From: an uncultured Candidatus Saccharibacteria bacterium
Lineage (GTDB): Bacteria > Patescibacteria > Saccharimonadia > Saccharimonadales > UBA6022
Assembly (NCBI GenBank): GCA_946886125.1
Contig: CAMPHY010000001.1
Location: 1 to 64,000, forward strand
Direction: 5' to 3'
Length of the DNA stretch: 64,000 bases
The notes beneath the pieces are model-generated. The model was not told the DNA's origin. It did not search any database and saw only the letters and a list, made by a program, of their open reading frames with translations. Shown here piece after piece: positions 25,314 to 33,982 of the stretch. Every line of letters begins with the position of its first letter. The first letter of the stretch is position 1. The position numbers and the translations under genes were made by a program.

Positions 25314-26192
25314 ATGCAAGAAAACACCGCTACCAAAACTACGTCCACCAACCAAGAAGACAGTAAGTACATCAATAATCCGTTTACAATTGCACTTGAA
25401 GGCATTAAATTATTATTCAAGAATACACGAGCGATTGCGATACTATTAGTCATCCTTTCGATCATCAACGCTCTCACTTATCGCACTAACCCCTATAACG
25501 AAACAACTGAACCCGCGGCGCCGCTGACCTTACCGTCATTAGAAATAGGAACGGTTATCGCCATCGCTATCATTGTCATTATCATAGCCCTCGGGGTCGT
25601 TACGCTAGGCGCATTCTTTATAGGCATCTTCTCATTTACTTCAGCTGAACTCGCAAAAGGAAACACTGTTTCACTACGTCGTGCGATCAAGACGGTATAC
25701 TCGCAATTATGGAGTTTTCTCTGGTTACAAATCCTCATGCTTATAAAGGTATTATTATGGTCGCTACTCTTTATTATCCCTGGCATCGTCATGGCAATTC
25801 GATACTCCTTAGCCAATGTATCTTTTTTTGACTCAAATAAAAAGCTACGTGGCAATGCAGCTATCAAAGATAGTATTGTGCTGACAAAAAATAATTTTAA
25901 AACGACATTTGCTACCCAGAGTTTATTCAGTGTTATTACAATAGGACTTATAAGCCCTATTGTTGACGTTGCCTCAAAAGCAATGCTATATCGTCAGCTC
26001 ACCTCTCTGCAGCTAACCGAAGATAATAAACTTAAGACGCATATTTTATCGCAAATCATGTTTGGACTTTTAGTCGCAGGAATGATCTTACTTGTCCTAG
26101 GGATATTTTTCCTTATATGGGGAATAGTCAACTACGTCGACAATCAAACCATATCTGAGACTCCGACAGCACCATTTATGCAGCGTGATTAA
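25314..26192 (+). CDS. polytopic membrane protein (DUF975/YciC-like)
   Basis: 292 residues with about six membrane segments. The central sequence FIIPGIVMAIRYSLANVSFFDS...AIKDSIVLTKNNF matches the PGI-x-RYSL-...-A-x-S-x-x-L-T-K pattern of DUF975/YciC-like integral membrane proteins, whose function is poorly defined. The cytoplasmic N-terminus is Thr/Asn-rich. AAAGGAAAAGC precedes the ATG. It ends at a perfect bidirectional terminator shared with the downstream tRNA on the other strand. Confidence 0.75.
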   Translation: MQENTATKTTSTNQEDSKYINNPFTIALEGIKLLFKNTRAIAILLVILSIINALTYRTNPYNETTEPAAPLTLPSLEIGTVIAIAIIVIIIALGVVTLGAFFIGIFSFTSAELAKGNTVSLRRAIKTVYSQLWSFLWLQILMLIKVLLWSLLFIIPGIVMAIRYSLANVSFFDSNKKLRGNAAIKDSIVLTKNNFKTTFATQSLFSVITIGLISPIVDVASKAMLYRQLTSLQLTEDNKLKTHILSQIMFGLLVAGMILLVLGIFFLIWGIVNYVDNQTISETPTAPFMQRD

Positions 26193-26195
26193 TAA

Positions 26196-26236
26196 ACCAT
26201 AAAAAGAGAGATCGAATCGATCTCTCTTTTTATGGT
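26196..26236. terminator. bidirectional terminator between the membrane protein and tRNA-Leu(CAG)
   Basis: A nearly perfect 20-bp inverted repeat, ACCATAAAAAGAGAGATCGA with its complement, centred near 26216. It overlaps the tRNA CCA end by a few bases, so the tRNA 3' end is probably released by processing at the base of the hairpin. Confidence 0.9.
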
Positions 26237-26319
26237 ACAGATGAGAGGACTTGAACCTCCACGTCCCGAAGGACACTAGCACCTGAAGCTAGCGCGTCTA
26301 CCAATTCCGCCACATCTGC
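26233..26319 (-). tRNA. tRNA-Leu (anticodon CAG)
   Basis: Read on the minus strand. Acceptor stem GCAGATG pairs with CATCTGT (first pair G-U). The anticodon stem CTAGC/GCTAG holds loop TTCAGGT, anticodon CAG. A long variable arm (TGTCCTTCGGGACG) marks a class II tRNA, and GGTTCAAGTCC is the T loop. CCA is encoded in the gene. Confidence 0.97.
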
Positions 26320-26329
26320 ATACATACGT

Positions 26330-26358
26330 ATAGTATCGTGGGCCGGATTGATTATCAA
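26330..26358 (-). promoter_or_regulatory. tRNA-Leu(CAG) promoter
   Basis: Minus strand TTGATA, 17-nt spacer, TACTAT, placing +1 a few bases before the mature tRNA 5' end. Confidence 0.65.
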
Positions 26359-26361
26359 GAG

Positions 26362-27993
26362 TTAGTTATAGGGAGCGTACTGCACAAATGAAGCGAGTGG
26401 ATTGTCTGCGCGTAGCATACCTGCCAATGTTTTTACATCGTTAGCCTGCTTCACACCTGCGTTCATAATGGTATACGGATCAAAGATAGCACGAACTTGT
26501 TGATACAACTTCAGAATATCATCATCCATTTCTTTATATGCTGTTGCAGCTTTTAATCGTCCTTCTCCCGCTTGACCGATCAAATGCCCTCCATGACCAA
26601 CAACGAGTGCACTGTACGCGTCCAATAACTTAAATATTTTCTGCTTATCACCTACTTTTTGAAGCTGCAAAATAGGCTGTACCTGAAATACTTGCTCAAG
26701 TGCACTGCCATATAGCGGAAGAGATACATGGTGCTTTTTAGCGAGCGCATCAAGACCAGCAGTAAAGTCTTCGAAACGATTCATTGGTACATACGCACCA
26801 TCAATTACCGCAGGAGCTGACTCACCATGACCATCTGGAGCGAGACGGAGGGCACTAACCGCACGAATTGCCAAAATAGCCTTTGCCGCCTCGTCATCTT
26901 GCGCTGACACCACTGTAGCTTGGCGTGCACTTAGTATTTTAAGCGCTTTTTTCATACTATGACCGCGTTGACGTTCGCTAAAATCATCAAAACCAAATAA
27001 CAGCGCGGCGCCTGTAGCAAACTTTGAATCATAAAAGTGAAACTTCTTTCCGCGTTTCACCGCATCTTGTAACAACTCGCCATCTATAAACTCAAGATAA
27101 GCTGGATCAAGATTAGCAAGTTCGTCAATGACGTCCCTTGCAACTTCGCTCTCTTCAAATAACGCCACTCCGACAGCTTGATGCAAATGTGCAAAGTCTG
27201 TACGCATAATTACTTCAGAAATAACACCTAACGTACCCTGACTGCCAAGAAATAGTGGCGTCAAATCAATTGAACCGTCTTTGCCTCTTACCTGCGCAAT
27301 ACCAGCGTATCCTGCGTTATCACGCACATCAGTTGCAATTTTATCGTTTATGAGCTGTTCGTTGTCGACAATAAGGCCATCGATCTGACGATAGATTTCA
27401 CCTTCGAATGTCTGTTCACCTTTTTTGCGATTCAGCTCTCGCTTACTAATTCGCTCTGTCTGTAAAATATCACCGTTAGAAAGCACTACTTCGAGCTGCT
27501 GCACCCATTCGCCCGTCGCGCCATAGCCAGCAGACAAAAGGCCGCTCGCATTATTCGCAATTGCGCCACCAATTGTACTATAGGCAGCCGAAGCCGGCGA
27601 AGATGGCACTGTTAGGCCATGTAAACTCAGTGCTTGGTTAAGTGCTTGAAAAGTTACACCAGGTTGAAGACGAATAAGCTTTTGTTTTACGTCCAGCTCA
27701 TAAATGGTCTGCAAGTGAGCCATAGTAGCCAGTACAATTCCATCACCAATTGCCGCACCCGTTTGATCACTACCTCCACCCCTAGAGGTAATGGACAGAC
27801 GATGTCCCTTTTCAGCAAGCTGCCAAGTAAAGCGTGTGACTTTACGGATATCATTAGTACTTCGTGGGTATACAACAAGTTCTGGCGCCAATCTTAAAAC
27901 GCTAGCATCAGTAGAAAATGCTTCAAGCACATCTGCAGAAGTGAGTACCTCCCCTGCAATATGTTCACTTAGATATTGTGCAATCTTACTCAT
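26362..27993 (-). CDS. FAD-linked oxidase (GlcD/D-lactate dehydrogenase type)
   Basis: 543 residues from the ATG at 27993, preceded by AAGGGGATAT; a longer frame to 28080 lacks a signal. The FAD-binding PCMH domain is clear: SRGGGSDQTGAAIGDGIVLAT and STIGGAIANNASGLLSAGYGATG. The FAD-oxidase C-terminal domain ends in RAIFDPYTIMNAG. Members oxidise D-lactate, glycolate or similar 2-hydroxy acids. No C-terminal Fe-S cluster domain is fused and no partner is nearby, so the electron acceptor is unknown. One of the few catabolic enzymes in the window. Confidence 0.9.
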   Translation of the reverse strand: MSKIAQYLSEHIAGEVLTSADVLEAFSTDASVLRLAPELVVYPRSTNDIRKVTRFTWQLAEKGHRLSITSRGGGSDQTGAAIGDGIVLATMAHLQTIYELDVKQKLIRLQPGVTFQALNQALSLHGLTVPSSPASAAYSTIGGAIANNASGLLSAGYGATGEWVQQLEVVLSNGDILQTERISKRELNRKKGEQTFEGEIYRQIDGLIVDNEQLINDKIATDVRDNAGYAGIAQVRGKDGSIDLTPLFLGSQGTLGVISEVIMRTDFAHLHQAVGVALFEESEVARDVIDELANLDPAYLEFIDGELLQDAVKRGKKFHFYDSKFATGAALLFGFDDFSERQRGHSMKKALKILSARQATVVSAQDDEAAKAILAIRAVSALRLAPDGHGESAPAVIDGAYVPMNRFEDFTAGLDALAKKHHVSLPLYGSALEQVFQVQPILQLQKVGDKQKIFKLLDAYSALVVGHGGHLIGQAGEGRLKAATAYKEMDDDILKLYQQVRAIFDPYTIMNAGVKQANDVKTLAGMLRADNPLASFVQYAPYN

Positions 27994-28074
27994 ATATCCC
28001 CTTGTTTTTCCCTGTACGGATGTTGTTTCTATCATAGCACAAGCGGATAGTATTTTGAGAAGCCGCAGTATGGT

Positions 28075-28102
28075 TTGCAATACTCATAAGATTTGCTAGA
28101 AT
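28075..28102 (+). promoter_or_regulatory. tRNA-Leu(TAG) promoter
   Basis: TTGCAA, 16-nt spacer, TAGAAT with an upstream TGC (extended -10). +1 is about 20 nt before the tRNA. Confidence 0.6.
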
Positions 28103-28129
28103 AATAAAGCTATCCAATAACATAGTTGT

Positions 28130-28214
28130 GCGCGAGTGGTGGAATTGGTAGACACGCTAGCCTTAGGAGCTAGTGCCTTCGGGCGTGAAGGTTCAAGTCC
28201 TTTCTCGCGTACCA
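28130..28214 (+). tRNA. tRNA-Leu (anticodon TAG)
   Basis: Acceptor stem GCGCGAG pairs with CTCGCGT. Anticodon stem CTAGC/GCTAG with loop CTTAGGA, anticodon TAG. A long variable arm (TGCCTTCGGGCG) and T arm GGTTCAAGTCC follow, with CCA encoded. Together with tRNA-Leu(CAG) 1.9 kb away it reads CUN codons. Confidence 0.97.
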
Positions 28215-28217
28215 TAT

Positions 28218-28246
28218 AAAAAACCGACCTACATGGTCGGCTTTTT
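28218..28246 (+). terminator. tRNA-Leu(TAG) terminator
   Basis: CCGACC-TACAT-GGTCGG hairpin with flanking A and T runs, directly after the tRNA. Confidence 0.88.
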
Positions 28247-28408
28247 ATTTTCTGTTCTTTATCATCAAGTTCCACCATAGACACAAAGACAAAACTAGCA
28301 ACTAACCAGCTGTGGGTTGATAGAAATCTGACGATGAAAAATGATCTGGCAGTAACACAGTTTCGAGATTGCTGGACCTGTCCAATTCCTTTTGATTAGA
28401 ATAGTCTC

Positions 28409-28437
28409 TTGCGTACAATAAATTTCTCTGCTATAAT
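28409..28437 (+). promoter_or_regulatory. strong orphan promoter
   Basis: TTGCGT, exactly 17 nt, TATAAT. No annotated + strand gene follows for more than 6 kb; the transcript would run into two hairpins and then the rsmD terminator. Confidence 0.65.
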
Positions 28438-28443
28438 TACTCT

Positions 28444-28500
28444 TATAACATGTCCTACGTTATGACTGCACTCCGAGAGAAATCTCGGAGCTGCTTTTAT
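28444..28500 (+). ncRNA. candidate small RNA with two hairpins
   Basis: Starting about 7 nt after the orphan TATAAT, the sequence folds as ATAAC/GTTAT (28445-28463) and then a strong CTCCGAGA-GAAA-TCTCGGAG tetraloop hairpin (28471-28490), followed by CTGCTTTTATT, which may terminate it. An overlapping alternative is a 26-codon ORF at 28450-28530 (MSYVMTALREKS..., basic end) stopping inside the next hairpin. Neither is a known family to me. Confidence 0.4.
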
Positions 28501-28513
28501 TATGGAGTAAAAC

Positions 28514-28539
28514 AAAAAAGACGTTTTTAAGCGTCTTTT
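28514..28539. terminator. rsmD terminator
   Basis: AAAAGACG / CGTCTTTT stem with T6 on the minus strand, ending 2 bp before the rsmD stop. Its + strand copy can also end the orphan transcript. Confidence 0.8.
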
Positions 28540-28540
28540 A

Positions 28541-29080
28541 TTATTCTCGGCGGTAGAAGGTGAGGAATGCATTTCCATAACTACGATTGTCCACCACAAC
28601 AACTCCGGCTTGGCTAGGCACCTCACCTCTACCTGGGTGTGATAATACCATAAGACCGCCCGGTTTTAATAGTCCAAATAAACGTTCGACTGTGGAAAAC
28701 TGCACGTCATAATAGGGTGGATCGGCAAAAATAATATCAAATAGCTGCGGATTCTTTGTCCCCAACCAATTGGCTGTCGTAGTACGAATCAATGTTGTTT
28801 TGTCACCAACATTGAGTGTCGCAATATTGCGAGCAATATACCGCTGAGCTGTACGATCTTTATCAACAAATGTTGCATGTTTTGCGCCTCGACTAATCGC
28901 TTCAAGACCAATTGCACCCGTGCCCGCAAATACATCAAGTATTTCGGCATCGGCCAGCTCGCCTGCCAAACTATTAAACAAAGCATTGCGAATTCGCTCA
29001 CTCATAGGATGCGTACGTCGGTTGTTTGGGGCAGCAATTTTGAGCCCACCGTAGTAACCAGCGATAATACGGATATTCAT
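28541..29080 (-). CDS. rsmD: 16S rRNA (guanine966-N2)-methyltransferase
   Basis: 179 residues from the ATG at 29080 (MNIRIIAGYYGGLKI), preceded by AGGAG. The RsmD N-terminus RIIAG-x-GG, RTHPMSERIRNALFNSL, SAM motif I (LDVFAGTGAIGLEAISRGA) and catalytic DPPYYD are all present. It methylates G966 in helix 31 of 16S rRNA. The start overlaps the upstream stop by four bases (ATGA), so it is translationally coupled to the phospholipase-like gene and recG. Confidence 0.95.
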   Translation of the reverse strand: MNIRIIAGYYGGLKIAAPNNRRTHPMSERIRNALFNSLAGELADAEILDVFAGTGAIGLEAISRGAKHATFVDKDRTAQRYIARNIATLNVGDKTTLIRTTTANWLGTKNPQLFDIIFADPPYYDVQFSTVERLFGLLKPGGLMVLSHPGRGEVPSQAGVVVVDNRSYGNAFLTFYRRE

Positions 29081-29895
29081 GACGCTTCTCCTCTTGCCAT
29101 CAATACTGACTGATACCAGCCACAACCAACCAGTTGAATAATACGGGGCATCAATACCTTTTGTGTTTCATCAGCCAAATGCCGCGTCCAACCTAGTCGC
29201 GAAAACTCTTCGTACATTTTCATTTGCGAAATATCATGGAGTGCTTCAAGGAACAGTGTCTCAAAACCTTCTTTTTTAATGCGCGCAACATTGAAATCAG
29301 TTAAGGCGCCTGCTGCAAGGCCAGCTGGTGCAATTGTTGTCATGACGCCAAGTTCAAAACCAAAATGAGTTGTCATAACACCTTTTGCTCCCCAGAACTC
29401 CCAGTTATTCTTCAGCTGCTCCCGTTTATTCTTACCCGGCAGAACAATTTTATCTTTTGCACTAATGCGAGTTTCTAATCCTTTTCCGTCGCGTAGCTGT
29501 TCTAGCTTTGCTTCGAGCGGATAATGATGCGCGGGGGTTAAACCATCCGTTATAGCATGTGCCATCCAGGCAGCTTCAAAAGCGGCACGTTCATTATTAT
29601 TCTGCTTTAGCGCCTCAGCTAAGTTATGAATATGATCATGGATCATCCCAAGCAACGCACGGTCATCTGGATTTGCCGGGTCAACATAGTGCCATGGCTC
29701 ATCTTTAGCGGGGCTTTTACGCTTCACGCCATCAGGACCGTTCAAACCTTCAAAGTGTAAAATATCTTGAACAGATGGAAAAAATACTCCGTCAGGGAGA
29801 TGTTGCGTTAAGTGCTTTCTGGCGACGCGATCAATTTTTTGATGCACCCCCATAACTCGACCCGATTTTGTACGAAAAGTTGTTCCAGAATACAT
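29077..29895 (-). CDS. putative zinc-dependent phospholipase C/S1-P1 nuclease-like protein
   Basis: 272 residues, mostly helical. Histidine/Asp motifs (MIHDHIHNL near 85-93; AAWMAHAITDGLTPAHHYPLE near 108-128) resemble the His-x-x-x-Asp metal cluster of zinc phospholipase C and P1 nuclease families (HxxxD...PxH). There is no signal peptide, which is unusual for that superfamily, so the assignment is tentative and the substrate unknown. A Gly/Ala-rich hydrophobic stretch near 185-200 (GVMTTIAPAGLAAGALTDF) could be membrane-associated. It sits between recG and rsmD in one operon. Confidence 0.6.
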   Translation of the reverse strand: MYSGTTFRTKSGRVMGVHQKIDRVARKHLTQHLPDGVFFPSVQDILHFEGLNGPDGVKRKSPAKDEPWHYVDPANPDDRALLGMIHDHIHNLAEALKQNNNERAAFEAAWMAHAITDGLTPAHHYPLEAKLEQLRDGKGLETRISAKDKIVLPGKNKREQLKNNWEFWGAKGVMTTHFGFELGVMTTIAPAGLAAGALTDFNVARIKKEGFETLFLEALHDISQMKMYEEFSRLGWTRHLADETQKVLMPRIIQLVGCGWYQSVLMARGEAS

Positions 29896-29899
29896 AAAA

Positions 29900-31936
29900 T
29901 TAGTTCAGTGTAGTCAGCCGTTGATACTGTTCAATTTGCACGGCTAATTGTTTATATTGTAACAGATCGTTACCCCCAGCAACGAATACTTTTGCTTGAT
30001 ACTGAGCTCGAGCGATCAACTTCGTATCAGACAGCGTGGCGATCTGTAAATTCAATGCGCCATGCTGAGACCTGCCATAAATCTCCCCCGGACCGCGCAA
30101 TTTCAAATCGACTTCAGCTAAATAAAATCCGTCATTTGATTTTTCTATCTCGCGTAAGCGTTGAGATGGCTTGTTACTATCGCTTAGAATTAAATAGCAA
30201 TAGCTCTGATGAACGGATCGTCCTACGCGACCTCGGAGTTGATGTAACTGACTGAGTCCAAAACGATCAGCATTTTCAATCATCATCACCGTCGCATTCG
30301 GTACATCGACGCCCACTTCAACAACCGTCGTACTCACCAATATATCAAGCTCACCCTTTGCAAATTGCTGCATTACCGCATCTTTTTGATCAGCTTTTAA
30401 CTTGCCGTGAAGTAACCCGATTTTACGATGTTTAAAGATAGAATTTTGTAGTTTGACGTATTCTGATTGAACACTTTTAATCTCGTTATCTGGATTATCA
30501 TCTATTAGACTGCAGATGATATATGCTTGGCGTCCCGCAGCAATTTGCTTATCGACCTCCGCATACAGCTGAGCTCGGCTATTTGGTGACCAGATTTTTG
30601 TTGTAATTGGCAAGCGACCTTTCGGTAATTCGTTAAGAATACTGACATCAAGCTCACCATACACTGTCAAGGCTAGACTGCGTGGAATTGGCGTGGCTGT
30701 CATAGCAAGAAGGTGTGGCATATGTTCTGATTTTTTCAGTAACTCTTGCCGTTGCTTCACACCAAAACGATGCTGCTCATCAATCACTACAAAGCCCAAC
30801 TTATGAAAATGTACCGTACCCTGAATCAATGCATGCGTCCCTACCACAACATCCAACTCACCTGATGCAATCTTGTCATATAACACCTTGCGCACTTCGC
30901 CTTTGACACTTCCCGTGAGGAGTCCAACCGAAACACCGAATGGTTGAAGTAGGCGAGAAACCGTTTCCGCATGCTGCGAAGCTAAAATTTCCGTTGGCGC
31001 CATTAATGCAGTCTGAAAACCAGCTGCCGCTGCTTGTCTTGCCGCTAAAGCCGCCACCACTGTCTTGCCTGACCCAACGTCACCCTGCAATAGTCGATTC
31101 ATCGGAGTCGCTTGTTCAAAATCTTGTATAATTTCCCAAGCTGCCCTTCGCTGGGCATCGGTTAAAGTAAATGGCAATTTTTTTACAAAAGCTCCGACTG
31201 CCTGCTGGTCAAATGGGATATGCCATCCCGTAAGCTTTGCATTTTCCTGCCGATTTAACTGACTAGCCAGTAGTAACTGAAATAACTCTTCAAACGCCAA
31301 ACGCTCGCGAGCGGCAGCAACATCAGATTGCTTTTCAGGAAAGTGCATCCCCAGCACGGCATCTGAGCGAGAAAGTAATTTTTCATCACTAATGATAGAT
31401 GATGGCAAGGTTTCGGGAAGCATTTTCATAAGGGGACGTAGCTCGTTCATAATTTTACGCACCAACTGACTCTTCAAGCCCTTAATTGAGCGATACACGG
31501 GCAATAGACGATCTGTCTGTACTGGCATATCACTCACTTTCTCAACACTAGGATTCGTGAGCTGGTAGCGATTATAGTTAAACTCAAAGGTACCGGAGAA
31601 ATAAAATTCTTCGTCAGCCTTAGCTAGCTGCGTTGTACGGTATGGCTGATTAAACCATATCGCCTGCAACTTTCCGCCTGCTTCATCAACCAGCGTTGCG
31701 GTCGTTAGCCGTAAGCCCCTGCGAACTGGCCGTGTAGCTATTTTTTCACACCGAGCCTTAATTGTCGCTTTACCAGGGTGAATATCAGCAATCTGTGTCA
31801 CTTCAGAGTAATCTTCATGAGTACGTGGAAGAAAATTAATTAAATCTCCAACAGTGTGTAGCCCGGCCAAAGCAAATTGCTCTGCCGTCTTCGCTCCGAC
31901 ACCTTTCACTTTTTCGAGTGATGAGACTAAATTCAT
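29900..31936 (-). CDS. recG: ATP-dependent DNA helicase RecG
   Basis: RecG (678 residues) remodels stalled forks and branched DNA. The N-terminal wedge OB domain (about 1-160; KGVGAKTAEQFALAG) precedes helicase motifs I (QGDVGSGKTVVAALAA), II (DEQHRFG), III (AMTATPIPRSLALTVYG) and VI (QLRGRVGRS), with a C-terminal TRG-type segment. AGAGGT immediately precedes the ATG. First gene of a recG / phospholipase-like / rsmD operon. Confidence 0.97.
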   Translation of the reverse strand: MNLVSSLEKVKGVGAKTAEQFALAGLHTVGDLINFLPRTHEDYSEVTQIADIHPGKATIKARCEKIATRPVRRGLRLTTATLVDEAGGKLQAIWFNQPYRTTQLAKADEEFYFSGTFEFNYNRYQLTNPSVEKVSDMPVQTDRLLPVYRSIKGLKSQLVRKIMNELRPLMKMLPETLPSSIISDEKLLSRSDAVLGMHFPEKQSDVAAARERLAFEELFQLLLASQLNRQENAKLTGWHIPFDQQAVGAFVKKLPFTLTDAQRRAAWEIIQDFEQATPMNRLLQGDVGSGKTVVAALAARQAAAAGFQTALMAPTEILASQHAETVSRLLQPFGVSVGLLTGSVKGEVRKVLYDKIASGELDVVVGTHALIQGTVHFHKLGFVVIDEQHRFGVKQRQELLKKSEHMPHLLAMTATPIPRSLALTVYGELDVSILNELPKGRLPITTKIWSPNSRAQLYAEVDKQIAAGRQAYIICSLIDDNPDNEIKSVQSEYVKLQNSIFKHRKIGLLHGKLKADQKDAVMQQFAKGELDILVSTTVVEVGVDVPNATVMMIENADRFGLSQLHQLRGRVGRSVHQSYCYLILSDSNKPSQRLREIEKSNDGFYLAEVDLKLRGPGEIYGRSQHGALNLQIATLSDTKLIARAQYQAKVFVAGGNDLLQYKQLAVQIEQYQRLTTLN

Positions 31937-32022
31937 ACCTCTTTATATATTATCAGCTTAGCTATCACTTACGGCGATTAGCCAGTGCTTTAGTTTACAT
32001 TTCGCACCAAGAAAAGGCAGGC

Positions 32023-32598
32023 CTATAAACTGACCCAACAATTAGTAATACCATTTCCGCTCGACGTATAACCTGTCGTAGAAGTTTCATAAGGGTTTAT
32101 TTCCGTGGCAGTTCCAGGTAGTTGTCGTCCAACATTCGCTAGCTGACAATCTTGCTGCTCACCCTTTAACCAATACATTAACAATGCAGGCGCTACATTG
32201 CCGTTATATGTGCGAGGTGAATAATAATTATAATATAGGCCATGGTAAGTCGGGTTTGTACCAGGCACACTCGACGGAGGTGTCCCGATCTTTCGTAGTT
32301 CTGTCATAAGCGCATTATTATCATTTGTCTGCTCAACACCTGTATAGGCTGTACAACTATTGTCTGTGGTCAAGCAGGCATTATAGGCAACAGGCAAACT
32401 GCCGTTTGTCGTCTTGTACGCCGTTATGATTTGCTGCACCTGTTTAGCTGCAGCTATTACTGCTGTATTATTTGCACGCTCCTGAATGCCGCTATAGGCG
32501 ACAATCGTAATAGCTGCTAAAACCCCAATTACTACAATTACAATTAGTAGCTCGACAATCGTAAAGCCTGTTTGCCTGGAAGTTGAATTAGCGCTCAT
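32023..32598 (-). CDS. type IV pilin-like protein, copy 2
   Basis: 191 residues with prepilin site G|FTIVELLIVIVVIGVLAAI. The head domain has four or more Cys (NACLTTDNSCTAY; QDCQL; TNCWVSL at the end), so disulfides are likely. It is a paralogue of copy 3: both contain the MYWL-x-G-x-QQ-x-C signature and end in CWVS(L/V). TATACT lies 7 nt before the ATG. Confidence 0.9.
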   Translation of the reverse strand: MSANSTSRQTGFTIVELLIVIVVIGVLAAITIVAYSGIQERANNTAVIAAAKQVQQIITAYKTTNGSLPVAYNACLTTDNSCTAYTGVEQTNDNNALMTELRKIGTPPSSVPGTNPTYHGLYYNYYSPRTYNGNVAPALLMYWLKGEQQDCQLANVGRQLPGTATEINPYETSTTGYTSSGNGITNCWVSL

Positions 32599-32670
32599 GC
32601 TTTAGAGTATAACAGAACGAAAACTACCGCCTACGTCAGAGGGTCATTGCAGTCTAGGCCTTAATGAACA

Positions 32671-33348
32671 TCAAACACCATACTCTATTGCGTCTGCTTC
32701 ATCATTCATTCTTGCCGCTATTCGTCCGACCCACCCTTGTAGTGATGATTGTTCGCGTAAAGGCAGTGGCGAGTATCCACCAGAGTCCCAAATCGCACGA
32801 TACACATCCCGTTTCGTATCCAAGGTAGTTCCGATTAAGTTCTCATTTAAGCCATATAACTGAGCGCCGAGTTGAGCGCCCATTACCTCATCGACAGTGT
32901 GGGCAATGTCTGCAAAGGTGTCGGCGAATTCATCTGATTTCTGAGTATTAAAGGTGGCAATTTTCCTTGGAGGATACAATCCGCGTAATGTTTCATTTTG
33001 CAAAACGACTGTGGGCGACAAACCGACATACGACATAAATTGGCTATACGTAGGATCAATCGTCACCCCTTCATACTGGAGTACTACGTGCGCCATGCGC
33101 CGTTGATTAATCAAACGTGGAGCGATTTCTGGCTGCGTGACCATTCGCTCAGTATCAATATGATGTCGCTCCAAAAGAAAACACTGCAACGCCGCGGTCG
33201 CAACTCCACAATACGAATAGCGTAGCTGCAAATCCTCTCCAAGACCCGCCCTAATACCCTCTTGCATCAATGCCTTCTCGAGAGGTTGCGTTACGTGCGC
33301 AATGATATTGTCGAGTTCACCTGCCTCACTTGGCCGAGAAATATCCAT
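32671..33348 (-). CDS. putative Cys-His-Asp (transglutaminase-like) protein between two pilin-like genes
   Basis: 225 residues, no signal peptide. The pattern YCGVATAALQCFL (about residues 46-58), then MAHVVLQY (about 87-94), then TIDPTYSQF (about 98-106) has the Cys, His, Asp order and spacing of transglutaminase-like/papain-fold enzymes (C...H-V...D-P-T). This is pattern recognition, not a confirmed family. It lies between pilin-like copies 2 and 3 on the same strand; a role in maturation or crosslinking of surface proteins is a guess. Confidence 0.55.
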   Translation of the reverse strand: MDISRPSEAGELDNIIAHVTQPLEKALMQEGIRAGLGEDLQLRYSYCGVATAALQCFLLERHHIDTERMVTQPEIAPRLINQRRMAHVVLQYEGVTIDPTYSQFMSYVGLSPTVVLQNETLRGLYPPRKIATFNTQKSDEFADTFADIAHTVDEVMGAQLGAQLYGLNENLIGTTLDTKRDVYRAIWDSGGYSPLPLREQSSLQGWVGRIAARMNDEADAIEYGV

Positions 33349-33379
33349 ACCTCTATACTACACTTGTCGAGTAGAAATG

Positions 33380-33952
33380 CTACACACTCACCCAGCAAGC
33401 CGTAACGTTCTCATTCGTATAGCTATAACTATACGAATTAGTAGATCGTCGCCATGCTTCACCCGCTCCTTGTGTCGCAACATCAGCAACGCCACAATTC
33501 TGCTGAAGACCATCAAGCCAATACATTATCAATACGATTCGATCGGATGCGCCGCTATCGTCAAACGTCGCACCAGCAGCGCGTGTGTTATACCATATTC
33601 CATAATACTTACCTGCAGCCTTACTTTCAGCCGGCGCATTGCCAATAGTACTTAATTGGTTGCGCAATGTAGAATTATCAGTACTAACCGGAGTGCCAGC
33701 AAAGTCAGTGCATACATTCGTAAGGCATGGTGAGTTTGTAACGGGAATAGTACCGTTTGTGGCACGGTACGCTTTTATTAATTTTATTGCTTGTTGAGCC
33801 GCAGCTATACGTGCGGTATTATTTGCTCGTTGCTGTATGCCGTTGTACGAGACAATAGTGATTGCCGCTAAAATGCCAATCACTACAATAACGATAAGAA
33901 GTTCAACGATAGTAAAGCCATTTGATTTCAAAGAAGAAGAAATACTACTCAT
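33380..33952 (-). CDS. type IV pilin-like protein, copy 3
   Basis: 190 residues; prepilin site NG|FTIVELLIVIVVIGILAAI, then VSYNGIQQRANNTARIAAAQQAI. The head has Cys pairs (SPCLTNVCTDF; QNCGVADV; TACWVSV). Similar to copy 2 over its full length, so a local duplication. It lies just downstream of tyrS. Confidence 0.9.
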   Translation of the reverse strand: MSSISSSLKSNGFTIVELLIVIVVIGILAAITIVSYNGIQQRANNTARIAAAQQAIKLIKAYRATNGTIPVTNSPCLTNVCTDFAGTPVSTDNSTLRNQLSTIGNAPAESKAAGKYYGIWYNTRAAGATFDDSGASDRIVLIMYWLDGLQQNCGVADVATQGAGEAWRRSTNSYSYSYTNENVTACWVSV

Positions 33953-33982
33953 GCTTTTTACTGTAGCATGTTATATACGGCG

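Noticed and set aside
28096..28284. 62-codon minus-strand ORF across tRNA-Leu(TAG)
   Set aside because: It is the antisense of the tRNA and its terminator and has no ribosome binding site; a typical spurious ORF opposite tRNA-Leu.
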